Source: Escallonia rubra
Lineage: Eukaryota > Streptophyta > Magnoliopsida > Escalloniales > Escalloniaceae
Direction: 5' to 3'
DNA: 64,000 nt
Assembly (NCBI GenBank): GCA_033065855.1
Contig: JAVXUO010001871.1
Location: forward strand, 186,001-250,000
Under the pieces are notes generated by a model. It was not told the DNA's origin. It saw only the letters and a list, made by a program, of their open reading frames with translations, and did no database searches. Below, one piece after another: positions 19,601-30,224 of this stretch. The number at the start of each line of letters is the position of its first letter. Position 1 is the first letter of the stretch. The position numbers and the translations under genes are program-made.

Positions 19601-21440
19601 ATTTTAGCTGCGTGACATCACCCGAAGAGGTTTAGAGACCACCAAGCAGAAGCCCAAGAACTTAGTCAATGCTTTTATTATGTGTTGGAGGAACAAAGTT
19701 GCCCAGATGGTTAACCGTGCCTTCAGAAGGAGAGCAGGATATCATAGTAAGAAAAAACCTCTTGCCAATGTACCACGAGTATATTTCTTGACACTACCAC
19801 ACCTCCTTTAAGGTATTGATGGGATCCCTTACACACATAAAAAAATGCAATCAAAATGAGAACCATGTCATAGGATACTAAGCCAGGAGGATACAAGACC
19901 AGTGTGAGAGTCCAAATGCCTGGTCGAAGCCAGCCAGTGCAAACAACAGGTGGTGTCATGGGAAGCTAGTAGTGAGCCACGAAGAAAATTCACCCCTTTG
20001 TTGGCCAATGTGTTTGAACAGTTACTATGGAAGCGCATGATTGCCGAGTTGCCACTTACTCCCACGCCAGCTATCTTACCAGAGGTGCATGATGTCTACA
20101 CTCACAGCGAGTACCATAAAGGGGCAGGGTATCACATGAAAAGGTGTATCACCCTCAGGCATGCCATTCAAGATTTCATCAACGTAACAAGGGTGAAATT
20201 TGCCTTCCCGCCAGGCCAAACATGAAGAAAAAACTTCTACATTCACATTGGGTAAACATGGTTGATTGTGCCCTTTGAGTGTTAGATCCTTCTGCATTCA
20301 TAGTTTCTGTATATCAGATGGAAGCTATACCAGATATGAGTATTAAGGTTGTCCAGCAGGAATATTACAATGTGATTTTGCGGGAAGAGCTAATCGGAGA
20401 AGAAGCCTATACCGTAGAAGAAGAGGATTACGATAAAGACTCATGTTTCACCTTTAGGCCCAATGTCATTGTTTCGCATATGTCCACGTCGACTGAGCCT
20501 ATCAGACAACCATATCACCAGCTGCATCCGAACATTTGTTCTCTGAAGATCCACCGGATGATGAAGTACTTAAACAATTAAAGAAAACTCATCAACATCT
20601 TAATTTGAGAATTGTTGTCTGCGTCCTACTCTCAGAGGTAGGCAGTGATCAAATTACTCAGCAAGGAATAAGTTCCTAACCAAGATCAACTTGAAGATTT
20701 ATCCAATGTGTGGGCTATTCAGTACGGCAATGTTCTCATATTTGTCGAGACAGAGTTGCCCAAGAGTGGGCTAAGCCATAACGATCTATAACATATCACC
20801 ATGCAGACTCTTGATAAGAATGTTCCTTTGGTCGTCATTGACAATGGCTTGGCTCTAAACGTGTGTCGCTCCGCACTGTCTAGGTCCTCAAGATCGACCT
20901 TTCTAGCTTCACCCCATTTGACCATGCAGTGAGAGCCTACAATAGTTCAAGTAGTGAGGTCATTGGCGCACTCAAACTCTCCACATATGTAGATGTGGAT
21001 AAATTAGAGGTCAATTTATAGGTTTTAGATACTACAGGAGCTTTCAGTATTTTCCTCGTAAGGCCATGGATATATTATATAGTGACAGTAATTTCGAGCC
21101 TACACCAGAAGGTTAAGTTTATAAGGCCATTTTCACCATCATTGAAGACTCGCAGCTGCCCTAGCTAAGGTAGGTGGAAAAGGAAAATGACGATGTGATG
21201 ATCAGCATGACTCTCATAACCTAATTCTTAATGTGTTCAAGATAGACGATCCCGTACAGTTCCTAGAATACAATGACGTCTGTCGCCGGTAATTATTTCT
21301 CAATTTCACACCATATAGTAACACTTTTGTTCTCTCTAATGAGGAAGTTCTACTAGTCTCTAGGAAGGGCCTGGGCCGTAATTTCCAGGGGCTTGCTAGC
21401 TTCCCTACTCTTAAAGTTAAGAAAGACAAGCCTCAGTTAG
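19600..21440 (+). pseudogene. Ty3/gypsy gag-protease remnant
   Basis: Readable pieces in order are LVNAFIMCWRNKVAQMVNR (Gag retrotrans_gag-like), YTHSEYHKGAGYHMKRCITL with RHAIQDFINVTRVKF (the knuckle-like segment of Tat-type gypsy Gag), VVIDNGLALNVC near 20830 (protease, usual form DNGSSLNV), and SEVIGALKLSTYVDV with GAFSIFLVRPWIYYIV and SSLHQKVKFI near 21060-21120 (usual LLGRPWIHSA..SSLHQKLKF). It is frame-broken throughout and the catalytic protease context is altered. Confidence 0.85.
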
Positions 21441-21824
21441 GATACTGTAATATCCAGCATTAACTCAATTAGTTACTTACTAAAAAAAAACTTAAGAAAG
21501 AAACTTGGAATTTGCTGTCAGGCATGGCTGCTGCCCCCACTCCCTAGAGAGTGGAATTTGCATGAGCATGCATTGGATTGGAGGGGTGGTAGGTGATGAT
21601 TTTATTGGAATTTTTGCTGGAGGAAAGAGGGGGGGGGGGGGGGGGGGAATTAAAGTGGAGAAATCTGAGAAATAATGTGTTAGACATTATTTTAGCTCAT
21701 TAAAGTGGAATTTCAATTGGAAGAAAATTGATAGGAATATTGTCTATTACTTTATTTAGATAATTCTTGAACTTTGGTTTAGATTAGTTTAAATGATATG
21801 CATTAATGTGTTTACGATGTGGAT

Positions 21825-22250
21825 CCTGCGTGCGCGCGCGCGCGTGTGTGTGTGAGTGTGTGTTTAAGGTGGTATTTCAGTGTGTGAAAGTGTGTATGAG
21901 TGTACATTGAGTGAGCAGTGAGTGTAAGATAGGTGTGTGGGTGTGTGTGTGGGTGTAGGTGTATGGGTGTGTGTGTAGTTCATGTGTGTGTGTGTGCGCG
22001 CGCGCACGCGTGTGTTTGTGCATGGATTATAGGTGAAAATTAGGGATTGTGTGTGTGCGCGAATGTGTGAGGAAAATCTGAGAAGGTGTGTGTATGTGTG
22101 TCCCTTTTTTCAGTGGGTGAGAGCTGTGTGAAATCAGCAAGGTGTGTGCATGCGTGTGTGTGTATTTCTGTGTGTGATTAGTGTGTAAATTCAGCATGTG
22201 TGCGTGTGTGCGTTTGTGTGTGTCCAGGTAGAGCAGCTGTAGTGTGTGAG
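21825..22250. repeat. GT-rich complex microsatellite
   Basis: About 420 bp is dominated by GTGTGTG with CGCGCGCG blocks at 21831-21844 and 22000-22010. Alternating purine-pyrimidine tracts of this kind can adopt Z-DNA. The reverse-strand frame (His/Thr-rich) is a repeat artefact. Confidence 0.95.
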
Positions 22251-22476
22251 AGTGTCTAAAATTTCGTAACATTGTAGTGTTGTTTACTCTTGCGACGGTC
22301 GTGAGGGATATTTTGGTAGTTTTACATATCCGGTAACGAACTTAGCTGACTTGTGCAATTTAGCATTGGGAATGACAAAGTTCGAGAGACTATCTTATGT
22401 ACACTCTCAAACCTAAGAAATTTGTGCCATAAATGCACTTTCAGCGGCAGAGGTTCAGGTTAGGATAGCTAGTCGT

Positions 22477-22666
22477 ATTAAGAGGTTATAAACTTAACCA
22501 GAGGTCTCGTGTTCGAGCCCTGGGAATGCAGCTGCGTTAAAACTTGGTAGGGAGAGCTTTTCCGCCCATGTGGTCCTGCCCGGCTCGAACCCGGATTAGT
22601 CGGCTCTCAATGTGGTGTCCGGAAACCGGGTGGTCTAACCAAAAAAAAATTAAGAGGTTATAAACT
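22477..22666 (+). mobile_element. tRNA-derived SINE with 18-bp target duplications
   Basis: The body is 22495-22648. It is flanked by perfect copies of ATTAAGAGGTTATAAACT (22477-22494 and 22649-22666) and ends in a run of nine A. A B-box-like GTTCGAGCCC is at 22511-22520. No A box precedes it, so the copy is probably 5'-truncated, which would also silence its internal RNA polymerase III promoter. The perfect duplication marks it as a fairly recent L1-type retroposition. Confidence 0.9.
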
Positions 22667-24135
22667 GCTAAGTGGGAAAGAGTGGAACAAAGTGTCCGTG
22701 TGTTATTAATAGACGGTTGACTAGCGAGATATTCATGCACTAAGGATATTAATTTACAACCCATTCATCTTTTTAGATTCGGTAGAGGAGGATTAGGATC
22801 GGACTCAAAGAAACTCCGGATTCGCTTAGTAGTTCGAGTAAGTACTCTTGCCATACTCCCGATTATTATCATACTTTCAATTCTAAAATATCTACAATTG
22901 TATTTGTCTCAGCTAGATGTTTTGATGTCTTCTAAGAAACACGACTGCTTTTGCTTTAAACTGTTGATAAGAAACTAAATGAACTGCCATGGGACACTTT
23001 GTGATTATTCATTTATGAATCATGTTTTGCCGGAGCAGATGAATTTATTAAATAGTTGATGTGTCCCACAAACTGGAGAAAGTTAGATTTTTGGTCATTG
23101 TTAATTGGATAGAATGTTGACAGGCAATACTGTTCCTAGTGGTCGTCCCTGCATCCACCATAACGAATATCCCGAGGTGGGATTTCAGGTCCAAGTTAGT
23201 GGGACCAAACGCTGACTGCAGCATGCCGTGTAAATGGTTATTCGATTGAACAATCACTTGATGATAATCGCGCTATTGTTTTTCTATCCCTTAGAATTGT
23301 ATCACTTAATTACATGTTCTTACAAATTATATATACCAAATCTATTATGTATTGACGATCCGTTTTTGAGTTGAAAATCTGTGGGATGTTTATGAGGGAA
23401 TTGAAACGTATTTCTGAATACGGTAAGTGTGCTTCCTGGCCTCTAACTCAGTTCTTAATTTTTAGGCAATTACCTAGGCAAACCCGACGCTTGTGATGAT
23501 CTTGAGATTGAGGCTAGCGGAGACGATCATTAGAAGAATAGAGTCCTCTTAGTACGTCAATGTTTCCTATGGCATCATGGTTATTATTCTTTTTGTTTCG
23601 TATGCTCTAAGGAGCTTATGTCTGCACGAATTTCAGTTTTATTTGTTATTTAGGTATGTTTGAAGATGCTGTCAGTAATGTTTTGAGAATTTTAAGTACG
23701 GCTCTTAGTAGTCATATTAATGGTTTAGAACTTAGTGGCTTCAATAACTTGTATGCATAAGTTATAGTAATGCCTAGTAGAACACTTGGTGATAACCCAA
23801 TTGGCCAGTGGCTGAACATAGACCTAGTTCACTGGCCCAATCGTGGGAAATCGCGAAGGATACAAACCCACCAAAGAAGAGAAAAATAGAGGCACGTAAA
23901 AAATGGCTAGCCTTAGGGGGCGGGGGGCGGGGGGGTAACATTGACTAAGCAGGCATAATATATCTTATGTCTTTCTAAACAGTCCTCGCTTTAATAGAAT
24001 TACAATCTTTGTGAATAAGGCATATGACCCCTTTCCTACTCAAGGTAATTGCCTCCTACTAGGAGAAGAGAAGCCTCATTCGTCTCCATAAAAATACCCT
24101 CATAAATCTTAGGTACGCTTAAGTTTTACTCCCTA
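22667..24135. other. Non-coding LTR-like and unique sequence
   Basis: No supported coding region is present. A G-rich run (GGGGGCGGGGGGCGGGGGGG, about 23916-23935) is a candidate for G-quadruplex formation. Sequence to about 23780 resembles the tail of a gypsy LTR. Confidence 0.4.
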
Positions 24136-24165
24136 CTAGCACAAGAACCCGAGCCAAGCTCGGGT
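24136..24165 (-). terminator. Helitron 3' hairpin and CTAG terminus
   Basis: The plus strand shows CTAGCACAAG then the inverted arms AACCCGAGC / GCTCGGGTT around 24146-24166. In Helitrons this hairpin acts as the stop signal for rolling-circle transfer. Confidence 0.85.
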
Positions 24166-24500
24166 TAGTTCATGATATGGTTGTAAAAAGAGTAAGTTTG
24201 GTTTATTTAGACACCCTTTGTTTCATAAAAGGTCTTTGTCGCATGTATGTATGTAATGCAAAGGATAGGATGCATGTTTGTTTGAAATCTGAAGTTCCAA
24301 ATATAAGAATAAGATTTTAGTTCAATAATTGAAGTAAATAACATGTATGTTTGTAATCCAAAGAATAGGATGTTTGTTTCAAGCTTGAAGTCCAAATATA
24401 AGAATAAAATTTTAGTATAAGAATTGAAATAAATAAGAAACACAGTACTGAGGATCTTAGTTCTATCAAAATTGTGATACATAAGAATAAGATATAAAAA

Positions 24501-24845
24501 TTAAGGAGATATCTCATCAGTTCTATACCAAAGGGAAAATGTACGTTTATTTTCCAAGAACCTATCCATTATAAGATCAATCTTGCACATTAGACAATCG
24601 ATTGATCTTTCCTCTTCAGGGGTTAACCTCCATGCGTGCAAAATCTTCTGTATGTTCATGTCGTGTAAAATTCCAATATCGTTGCAGCACATGTCTTGTC
24701 GATTTGGGCACCAATTGTCGCAATTTAAACGTATTATGCCATCAAGTACGAATTGTGATTCAAGGAGTGAGACAGTATCGTATCCCATATCAAAGCACTG
24801 GATAAAGGTAGCAATCCCTTTTTTGTTGGTCTTTGTTCCATTCAA
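24501..24845 (-). pseudogene. Reading frame of unknown product inside the Helitron
   Basis: A 114-codon minus-strand frame has well-spaced cysteines (NCDNWCPNRQDMCC) and an acidic segment (RLTPEEERSIDCLMC). It starts just downstream of the Helitron protein fragment. I do not recognise it as Rep or helicase. It could be captured host sequence or decayed Helitron coding sequence. Confidence 0.35.
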
Positions 24846-24891
24846 AATAGAGATTACCCCTATTGCATATTTTGCGTCAATGTATCCAGTA

Positions 24892-25476
24892 TCAGCAATT
24901 GGTTATAGTTTTCCAATGCTCATTACACTCAAGCAATTGAAGACGAACATGTTCATAATCTTCTTGTTTGAACCGTTCTCTTGCAGGACGAAAGATCTTA
25001 ACTATTTCGTTATTTGTATCAAACACTCGAACCAACTTCTCAACAATTTTTGAGTCAAGATTGCTTGACTCATCAATGATAGAAAATGCAGCCATCATGT
25101 TAGCCACTACATTCTCGGAGTCATACATGTACACATGTGGAAACTTAGGTGATTTCCCTTCAGGAGGCAACAATGACCCAATTCTATGGTGATTTTGCCC
25201 GCTTAACCTAAAAACATAAGGCCCTTTTCCATCATTAATGAAGATGTCAATTTTCCCTCCAATTGAGGTGAATGCAAACATTGAATTATATGCTCTAATG
25301 GACTCTCTAAATCTAGCTGAATCCTCTCCACGCTGATACTCTAAAAGTTCTTTCAATTCATCTAGAGCTTCTCTCAAAAGTGGCAACTTAACTTTACCCT
25401 TCCCACAGCAAATAGAGAATTGTGGTTCTTTAGTTTTCTTAGATTTCACGGACCGCTCTTGGTACCATACAGCCAT
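24892..25476 (-). pseudogene. Helitron helicase-like protein, N-terminal fragment
   Basis: 194 codons match the segment before the Helitron_like_N domain of plant Helitron proteins: MAVWYQERSVK (usual xMWYxER), PQFSICCGKGKVKLPLL, FRESIRAYNSMFAFTSIGGK, GPYVFRLSGQNHHRIGSLLP, then a YDSENVVANMM segment. The frame stops shortly after the VRLQLLE position. The Rep HUH motifs and the helicase domain are absent, as is the usual CxxC just before the first motif. This protein could not mobilise the element alone. Confidence 0.9.
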
Positions 25477-25479
25477 TGT

Positions 25480-25640
25480 AACAAATTCGGTATTCGGGAA
25501 TTATTCGGTATGTGGTAATAATTCGGAATTTGGAAATTATTCGGAGAACTTCGCTATTGAATCGGTAATAATACGGTGGAATAACAAAATTCGTATCATA
25601 AATCGGGAATAATTCGGTAATTAATCGTTTAGGTTATAAT
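25480..25640. repeat. Degenerate ATTCGG/CCGAAT repeats
   Basis: AATTCGGTATTCGG-type words recur about ten times immediately upstream of the Helitron reading frame. They are irregularly spaced. Confidence 0.6.
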
Positions 25641-25817
25641 GATTTTAAGTGTATGAAATTTTGTAAAGTGTACCTGAAATAACAAAATTAAAAGAATTGT
25701 TCTATTCTTTAAGTGATGGGTAAAAAAAATGAGAGAGAATGCACGGCTAGTGCTTTATAATTCAGTGTGGCTTACTATAATATGTATTTTCTTTTACCTA
25801 AAGAAAGCAACAATTAT

Positions 25818-25930
25818 GGGTTGGTGTGGTGGCACAAGACTGTTACATCAACCGGAAGTACACGGGTTCGAATCCCACCAAAGAAGTCTTGCTTCTATCC
25901 TTTTTCAAGGAAAAAGGGGAGGAATTTTAA
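25818..25930 (+). mobile_element. tRNA-like SINE head
   Basis: An A-box-like TTGGTGTGGTGG (25821-25832) and a perfect B box GGTTCGAATCC (25865-25875) are spaced as in tRNA-derived SINEs. It does not fold convincingly as a functional tRNA because the acceptor ends do not pair. No clear target duplication was found. Confidence 0.45.
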
Positions 25931-26095
25931 CTCGCGATATTCGCGAGATATCGCGATAAATTAGTTAATCTCGTGATATACGTGATATATTCGCGTATCC
26001 TGCAAATATTCGTGATAAATTCGCGATTAAGACTTTCTAACAATTTATCGCGATAAATTCGCGAATAACGCCAATATATCGCGATTTTTGTTACT
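25930..26095. repeat. TCGCGATA-rich palindromic patch
   Basis: Within about 165 bp the self-complementary word TCGCGA or TTCGCGA occurs about eight times (for example 25932, 25941, 25949, 26020, 26047, 26055, 26079), mixed with ATATATCGCG. The spacing is irregular. Confidence 0.7.
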
Positions 26096-26239
26096 ATGCA
26101 TACAGCAGCATGGCAATACTGGCAAGTTTTATTGGGGCCTTCAAGATTCAATGGTTCATTTATGTAATCTGTACCGAGCAAACTATATTATAAAAGTGGC
26201 GAATATATAATATCTTTTTTGCTTCAAAAGTACTTGGAA

Positions 26240-27000
26240 AAGCTAAGTACTTACCGTTTTTCACTTGCTTTTGTTTCCTTGGTGCTAGTTTTCCACCTAA
26301 AAAACCATTACAATGTCATTGTTAGCATTTCATGAAGCTTATTGAGTAGACATTAGCATCATCAAACCAATTAAAGTTTTAAATACAATAACCAAATTCC
26401 ATGGTGTTTTTGCTTGAGAAATAGTTGCAAAAATCACATTTTGAATGAAGTGCATATCTTACCATTATCAAAAGCTTTTCCAGTTTAAATCAAGCTTTAG
26501 CATAAAGAATTACTCACCATTTTTCATCTGCTTTTGTTTCCTTGGTGTTGGTTTTCCACATAAAAACCATTACAGTGTCATTTTTAACATTGCATGACGC
26601 TTATTGAGTAGACGTTAGCATCATCAAAGCAATCAAAACTTTTAATACAATAACTGAATTTCATGGTGTTTTTGCTTGACAAATACTTGCAAAAATCACA
26701 TTTTGAATGAACTCCATATCTTACCATCATCAAAGCTTTTCCAGTTTAAATCAAGCTTTAACATGAAGAATTACTCACCGTTTTTCACCTGCAGCTTTTG
26801 TTTCCTTGGTGCTGGTCTTCCACCTAAAAAACCATTACAATGTCACTGTGAGCATTGCATGAAGCTTATTGAGTAGATGTTAGTATCATCAAAGCAATCA
26901 AAGTTTTGAAAACAATAACCAAATTCCACGGTGTTTTCGCTTGAGAAATACTTCCAAAAGCTATGTACCTTTTCCTATTGTCAATTAACCTGCTACTTTG
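26240..27000 (-). repeat. Three tandem repeats of about 260 bp, each with an exon-like core
   Basis: Copies start near 26245, 26511 and 26766 and share CTTTTGTTTCCTTGGTGCTG, CATTACAATGTCA and GCTTATTGAGTAGA. On the minus strand each copy holds a 40-50-bp core bounded by AG and by GGTGAGTA or GGTAAGTA, with a frame such as GKPTPRKQKQMKNG. This looks like repeated duplication of one small exon with its introns. Whether it is spliced is unknown. Confidence 0.75.
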
Positions 27001-27116
27001 TTTTGTTTAAATCCTGAAGAATCATTGTTTAAATTCAATGCATATCTTATCACCATCGAAAGCTTTTATCAGCTTCAATCAAGCTTTAACATGATATACA
27101 AATTTCTACGTTAACT

Positions 27117-28200
27117 CTAAAAGTTAATAATACCTTTCTTCCAGTTGTCCCTAAGAATATCAAGTCTATTAACACAAGCTTCTCTACACTGTTCTCTAGC
27201 AGTCAATGAAAGAGCTATTGTATTCAATGTTGGTCGATGTCCCCGACACTGTTCTCTGGCAGTCAATGAAAGAGTTGTTGGATTCAATGTTGGTTGATGT
27301 CGTTGCATTATTGTTTCTACATGTATGTCAGCTGCAGTAGTTCAACATGCTTGACAAATCCTAATTAAGAAGAAGTAGACGTTATTTACAACTATGGACA
27401 ATGGGTACGTGCTGTCTAGGAGCAAAAGTCGGGAATGGAGTAAGGAAACACCAAACAGCGTTCGTGCCATCTACAGTAGATGTTGTTCGAACTTAGCCAA
27501 GTTTTGCCAATTTAGCAAAGAGGACGGAACTAACTAAGTCCCAGTAATTCATTGTAATGGTTTTCAGACAAACTGAAGCTTGAGTCAAATATTGGATTGT
27601 ATATTGTCTATTGATTGAGAGATAATCCAGCACCAGGTAATCACTCACTGAGAATGTATAATTTGCAGCAAAAAGTACCCGTGCACGACTCCTACAGTAG
27701 ATGATGTTCGAACTTAGCCAAGTCTTGCCAATTTAGCAAAGAGGACGGAACTAACTAAGTCCCAGTAATTCATTGTAATGGTTTTCGGACAAACTGAAGC
27801 ATGAGTCAAATATTGGATTGTATATTGTCTATTGATTGAGAAATAATCCAGCACCAGGTAATCACTGAGAATGTACAATTTGCAGCAAAAAGTATCCCTG
27901 CACGACTCCTAATCAAGAAGAAAAAACAATTGTGCTACTTGTTTTGTTTAATACCTCAAAAATCATAATTTTAATGCATTGCATATCTTACCATCATCGA
28001 ACGCTCTTTCCAGATCGAATCAAGCTTTAACATGAATTATAAATTACTACATTAATTGGTAAAAGGTAATAATACATTTCTCTCGATTGCGCCTAATAAT
28101 ATCAAGCCTATGAGCACGAGCTTTCATACACTTCTCTGGAACCCAATGAAGGGGGCATTGGATTCAATGCTGGGTGATGTCGTTGCATTACTTTTGCTAC
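27117..28200 (-). repeat. Duplicated exon-like segments of the Helitron
   Basis: The minus-strand frame 27117-27308 contains an internal duplication of about 60 bp: TLNPTTLSLTAREQCRGHRP followed by TLNTIALSLTAREQCREACV, then NRLDILRDNWKKG at a GTATTATT donor. A diverged copy of the same segment lies at 28080-28200 with the same flanks as 26990-27110. The pattern resembles the basic, low-complexity N-terminal part of plant Helitron proteins, but the assignment is tentative. Confidence 0.6.
27468..27910. repeat. Direct tandem duplication of about 220 bp
   Basis: The sequence from TACAGTAGATG(T/A)TGTTCGAAC through AGGTAATCACT and GCAGCAAAAAGTA(C/T)CC is present twice in a row, 27468-27695 and 27696-27910, with few differences, so the duplication is comparatively recent. 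Confidence 0.9.
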
Positions 28201-28329
28201 ATTAAAGAAAAAAAGTTGTATATCAGCCGTAGCAGTTCAAAAACTATGACAACTGCTAATCATGAAGAAAAAATAGATATTATTTAGAACTATGGACAAT
28301 GGGGGTTGTCTAGATGCAAAACTCAATCA

Positions 28330-28638
28330 TCAAGATTGTAACTCTAGCAAAGCATTATAAAACCAATAGTTACTACCTCGAGCAACGCCAACTACTATTT
28401 GATCGTTTACACAAGAAGCTTCGTTTATGCAAAGAGGCTCTGCTCGAACTAACCGACGAACATCGTTTACATGCAGCCTTTTTGGGTGGTTGTTAGTAGG
28501 ACTAACTATATGCTCTAATGCCCTCTTTCCATCCAGCTGGACACGCCTTTTTTTGGCTGAATTTCCAACATCGTCTTTAACAAACTTTGGTTCTTCTCTT
28601 CCCCTCTTTTGAGCATTCTGATTTCTACAAATATCCAT
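28330..28638 (-). pseudogene. Basic reading frame, possible Helitron N-terminal exon
   Basis: The frame begins MDICRNQNAQKRGREEPKFV and contains a basic cluster (GNSAKKRRVQLDGKRALEH) that would serve as a nuclear localisation signal. It lies upstream of the Helitron helicase-like fragment in the same orientation. I cannot assign a family. Confidence 0.35.
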
Positions 28639-29923
28639 GTCTTTTTCTGCAATAATATGTTACCACATAAAAAACACACAAAAAACCAAAGAAAGCAACT
28701 TCAAAATTTAATTTATTAGAGTTTTGCTAACATGACTTAATAAAAGTATCATTGGAATAATCATCTAGATTAATGGTATTTATCTAGAAGAGGAAATATG
28801 ACGATTATCATATTCACTTCAAAAACGATAAAGAAAAAACTGTGCTATTTATTTTTCTTCGTTTATATTCAAATGTTCTAAGGTGATAATGTATTGAACT
28901 TCTATGGCTGTTGAGGTGGGGGAATGGTATTAAAATTTAGAAGGACAATGTCCTGGATAGTTTTTCAACGTTTACGGATAACTACCAAAACTAATCTTGG
29001 TTTTGGGGATTCAGATGAGAGAGTCTCTCAACATTGGTTTGGCTTTTTCATAGTTGCTTTTGGTGACCTTGTTCACTGTATGCATCTTCAGGTTGACAGC
29101 ACATATGGGTTCTAACATGGATTAGTGTATCAGTGATCTACATGCAAGATGATGGATGAGCGGCGATTGATATTCCCCTCTCTAAAATGCTGGTAGCTCT
29201 TAGGAGGGTGAGGTCACTTAGGGATACAGCCACCAACTCTGTGACCAAATTATCTACTTTCGCTGAAAATTGGAATTGGGAAAGAAACTCAACTAATGGA
29301 ATAGCGCTTGGGTTTGTATCGATCACAACTTCAGGCGACATCAATTTTGTAGTCACAGGCACATAAGAACAAACATTTAATGTTCATGAATATCTTACCA
29401 CAAAACAAAACAAATTATGATAATTAAACCAAGAAAAAACTGAAGCTACATCAATTTTGTAGTCATAGGAAACTGGCACAAATTATGATAATTAAACAAA
29501 GCAAAAAATGAAGCTACAAAAAGAACCTGAACACGAAGTGCACCTGATAGTCACTGTCTCGATGAGTCAACAACATTGAGGAACGATAGTCATTCTGGAG
29601 AAAAACAGAGGGGTGACATAGAGGGAGCAAAACAGAGTATTAGAGAGTGGAAGCAAGGAAAGCACAACGCGCTTTCTTATAGTTGAGTAGTTGTGTTTTG
29701 TGTCTTGAAATCTAATCACGAAGCTGAAAGCACAAAATATTAGGAATAGGGAAAGAAGAAAACCAGAGTATTAGAGATAGAAAAACAGGGAGTGGGTTTG
29801 GAGTAGAAGAAAGGGAGTATTGGCGGAATGATTCTTGAGCAGAACAAAGGGAGGCAGATAGAGACAGGAAAACAGAAAAACAGAGGAAAGGGAGGGAGAT
29901 GGAAACTGAAAAACAGAGGACTT
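28639..29923. other. Helitron 5' part, no recognised gene
   Basis: AT-rich sequence with several short frames (28924-29115, 29138-29362), none resembling a known family. From about 29640 the strand is purine-rich (AGAGG/GGGAG words) up to the LINE target site. Confidence 0.45.
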
Positions 29924-30224
29924 AACGTGAGGAAATACATGAGTCTTAGGACAGGCCTCCGCTCGTTTTTCTCTCTAGCTCTGTTTTTCCTTGGTTAACT
30001 GTGACTGTTCCATTCCGGCCAACCCACTTCTGCTTTTTCCAATAGCCTTCATCCCCATGATTCTCAAGCTTAGCCCATCTACAGATTCATCATCCCACAA
30101 TACACAAACCCTGACCTGTGCCTGTGACATTAACGTGTCTTGGCCTTAACCTCCTTTGCACCTCAGCAATCCTGTCCTCCAGTTGACTCTTCCACCAACC
30201 TTAGTAGCTCAACCTCTGTCCAAC

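Larger units (their letters stand above)
21446..23780 (+). repeat. Possible solo LTR of a gypsy element
   Basis: The region starts TGTAATATCC without a purine tract before it, followed by a G run (21631-21647), a GT-rich block and LTR-like unique sequence to about 23780. The start resembles 17549. The right end and target duplication are not identified. A SINE sits inside it. Confidence 0.35.

Noticed and set aside
22027-22272. His/Thr-rich reverse-strand frame
   Set aside because: Translation of the GT microsatellite.
25818-25890. Functional tRNA gene
   Set aside because: A and B boxes are present, but the acceptor ends do not pair and the sequence continues into SINE-like tail. Called as a SINE head instead.
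29740-29940. Phe/Pro-rich reverse-strand frame
   Set aside because: It is the complement of a purine-rich tract upstream of the LINE and has no family match.
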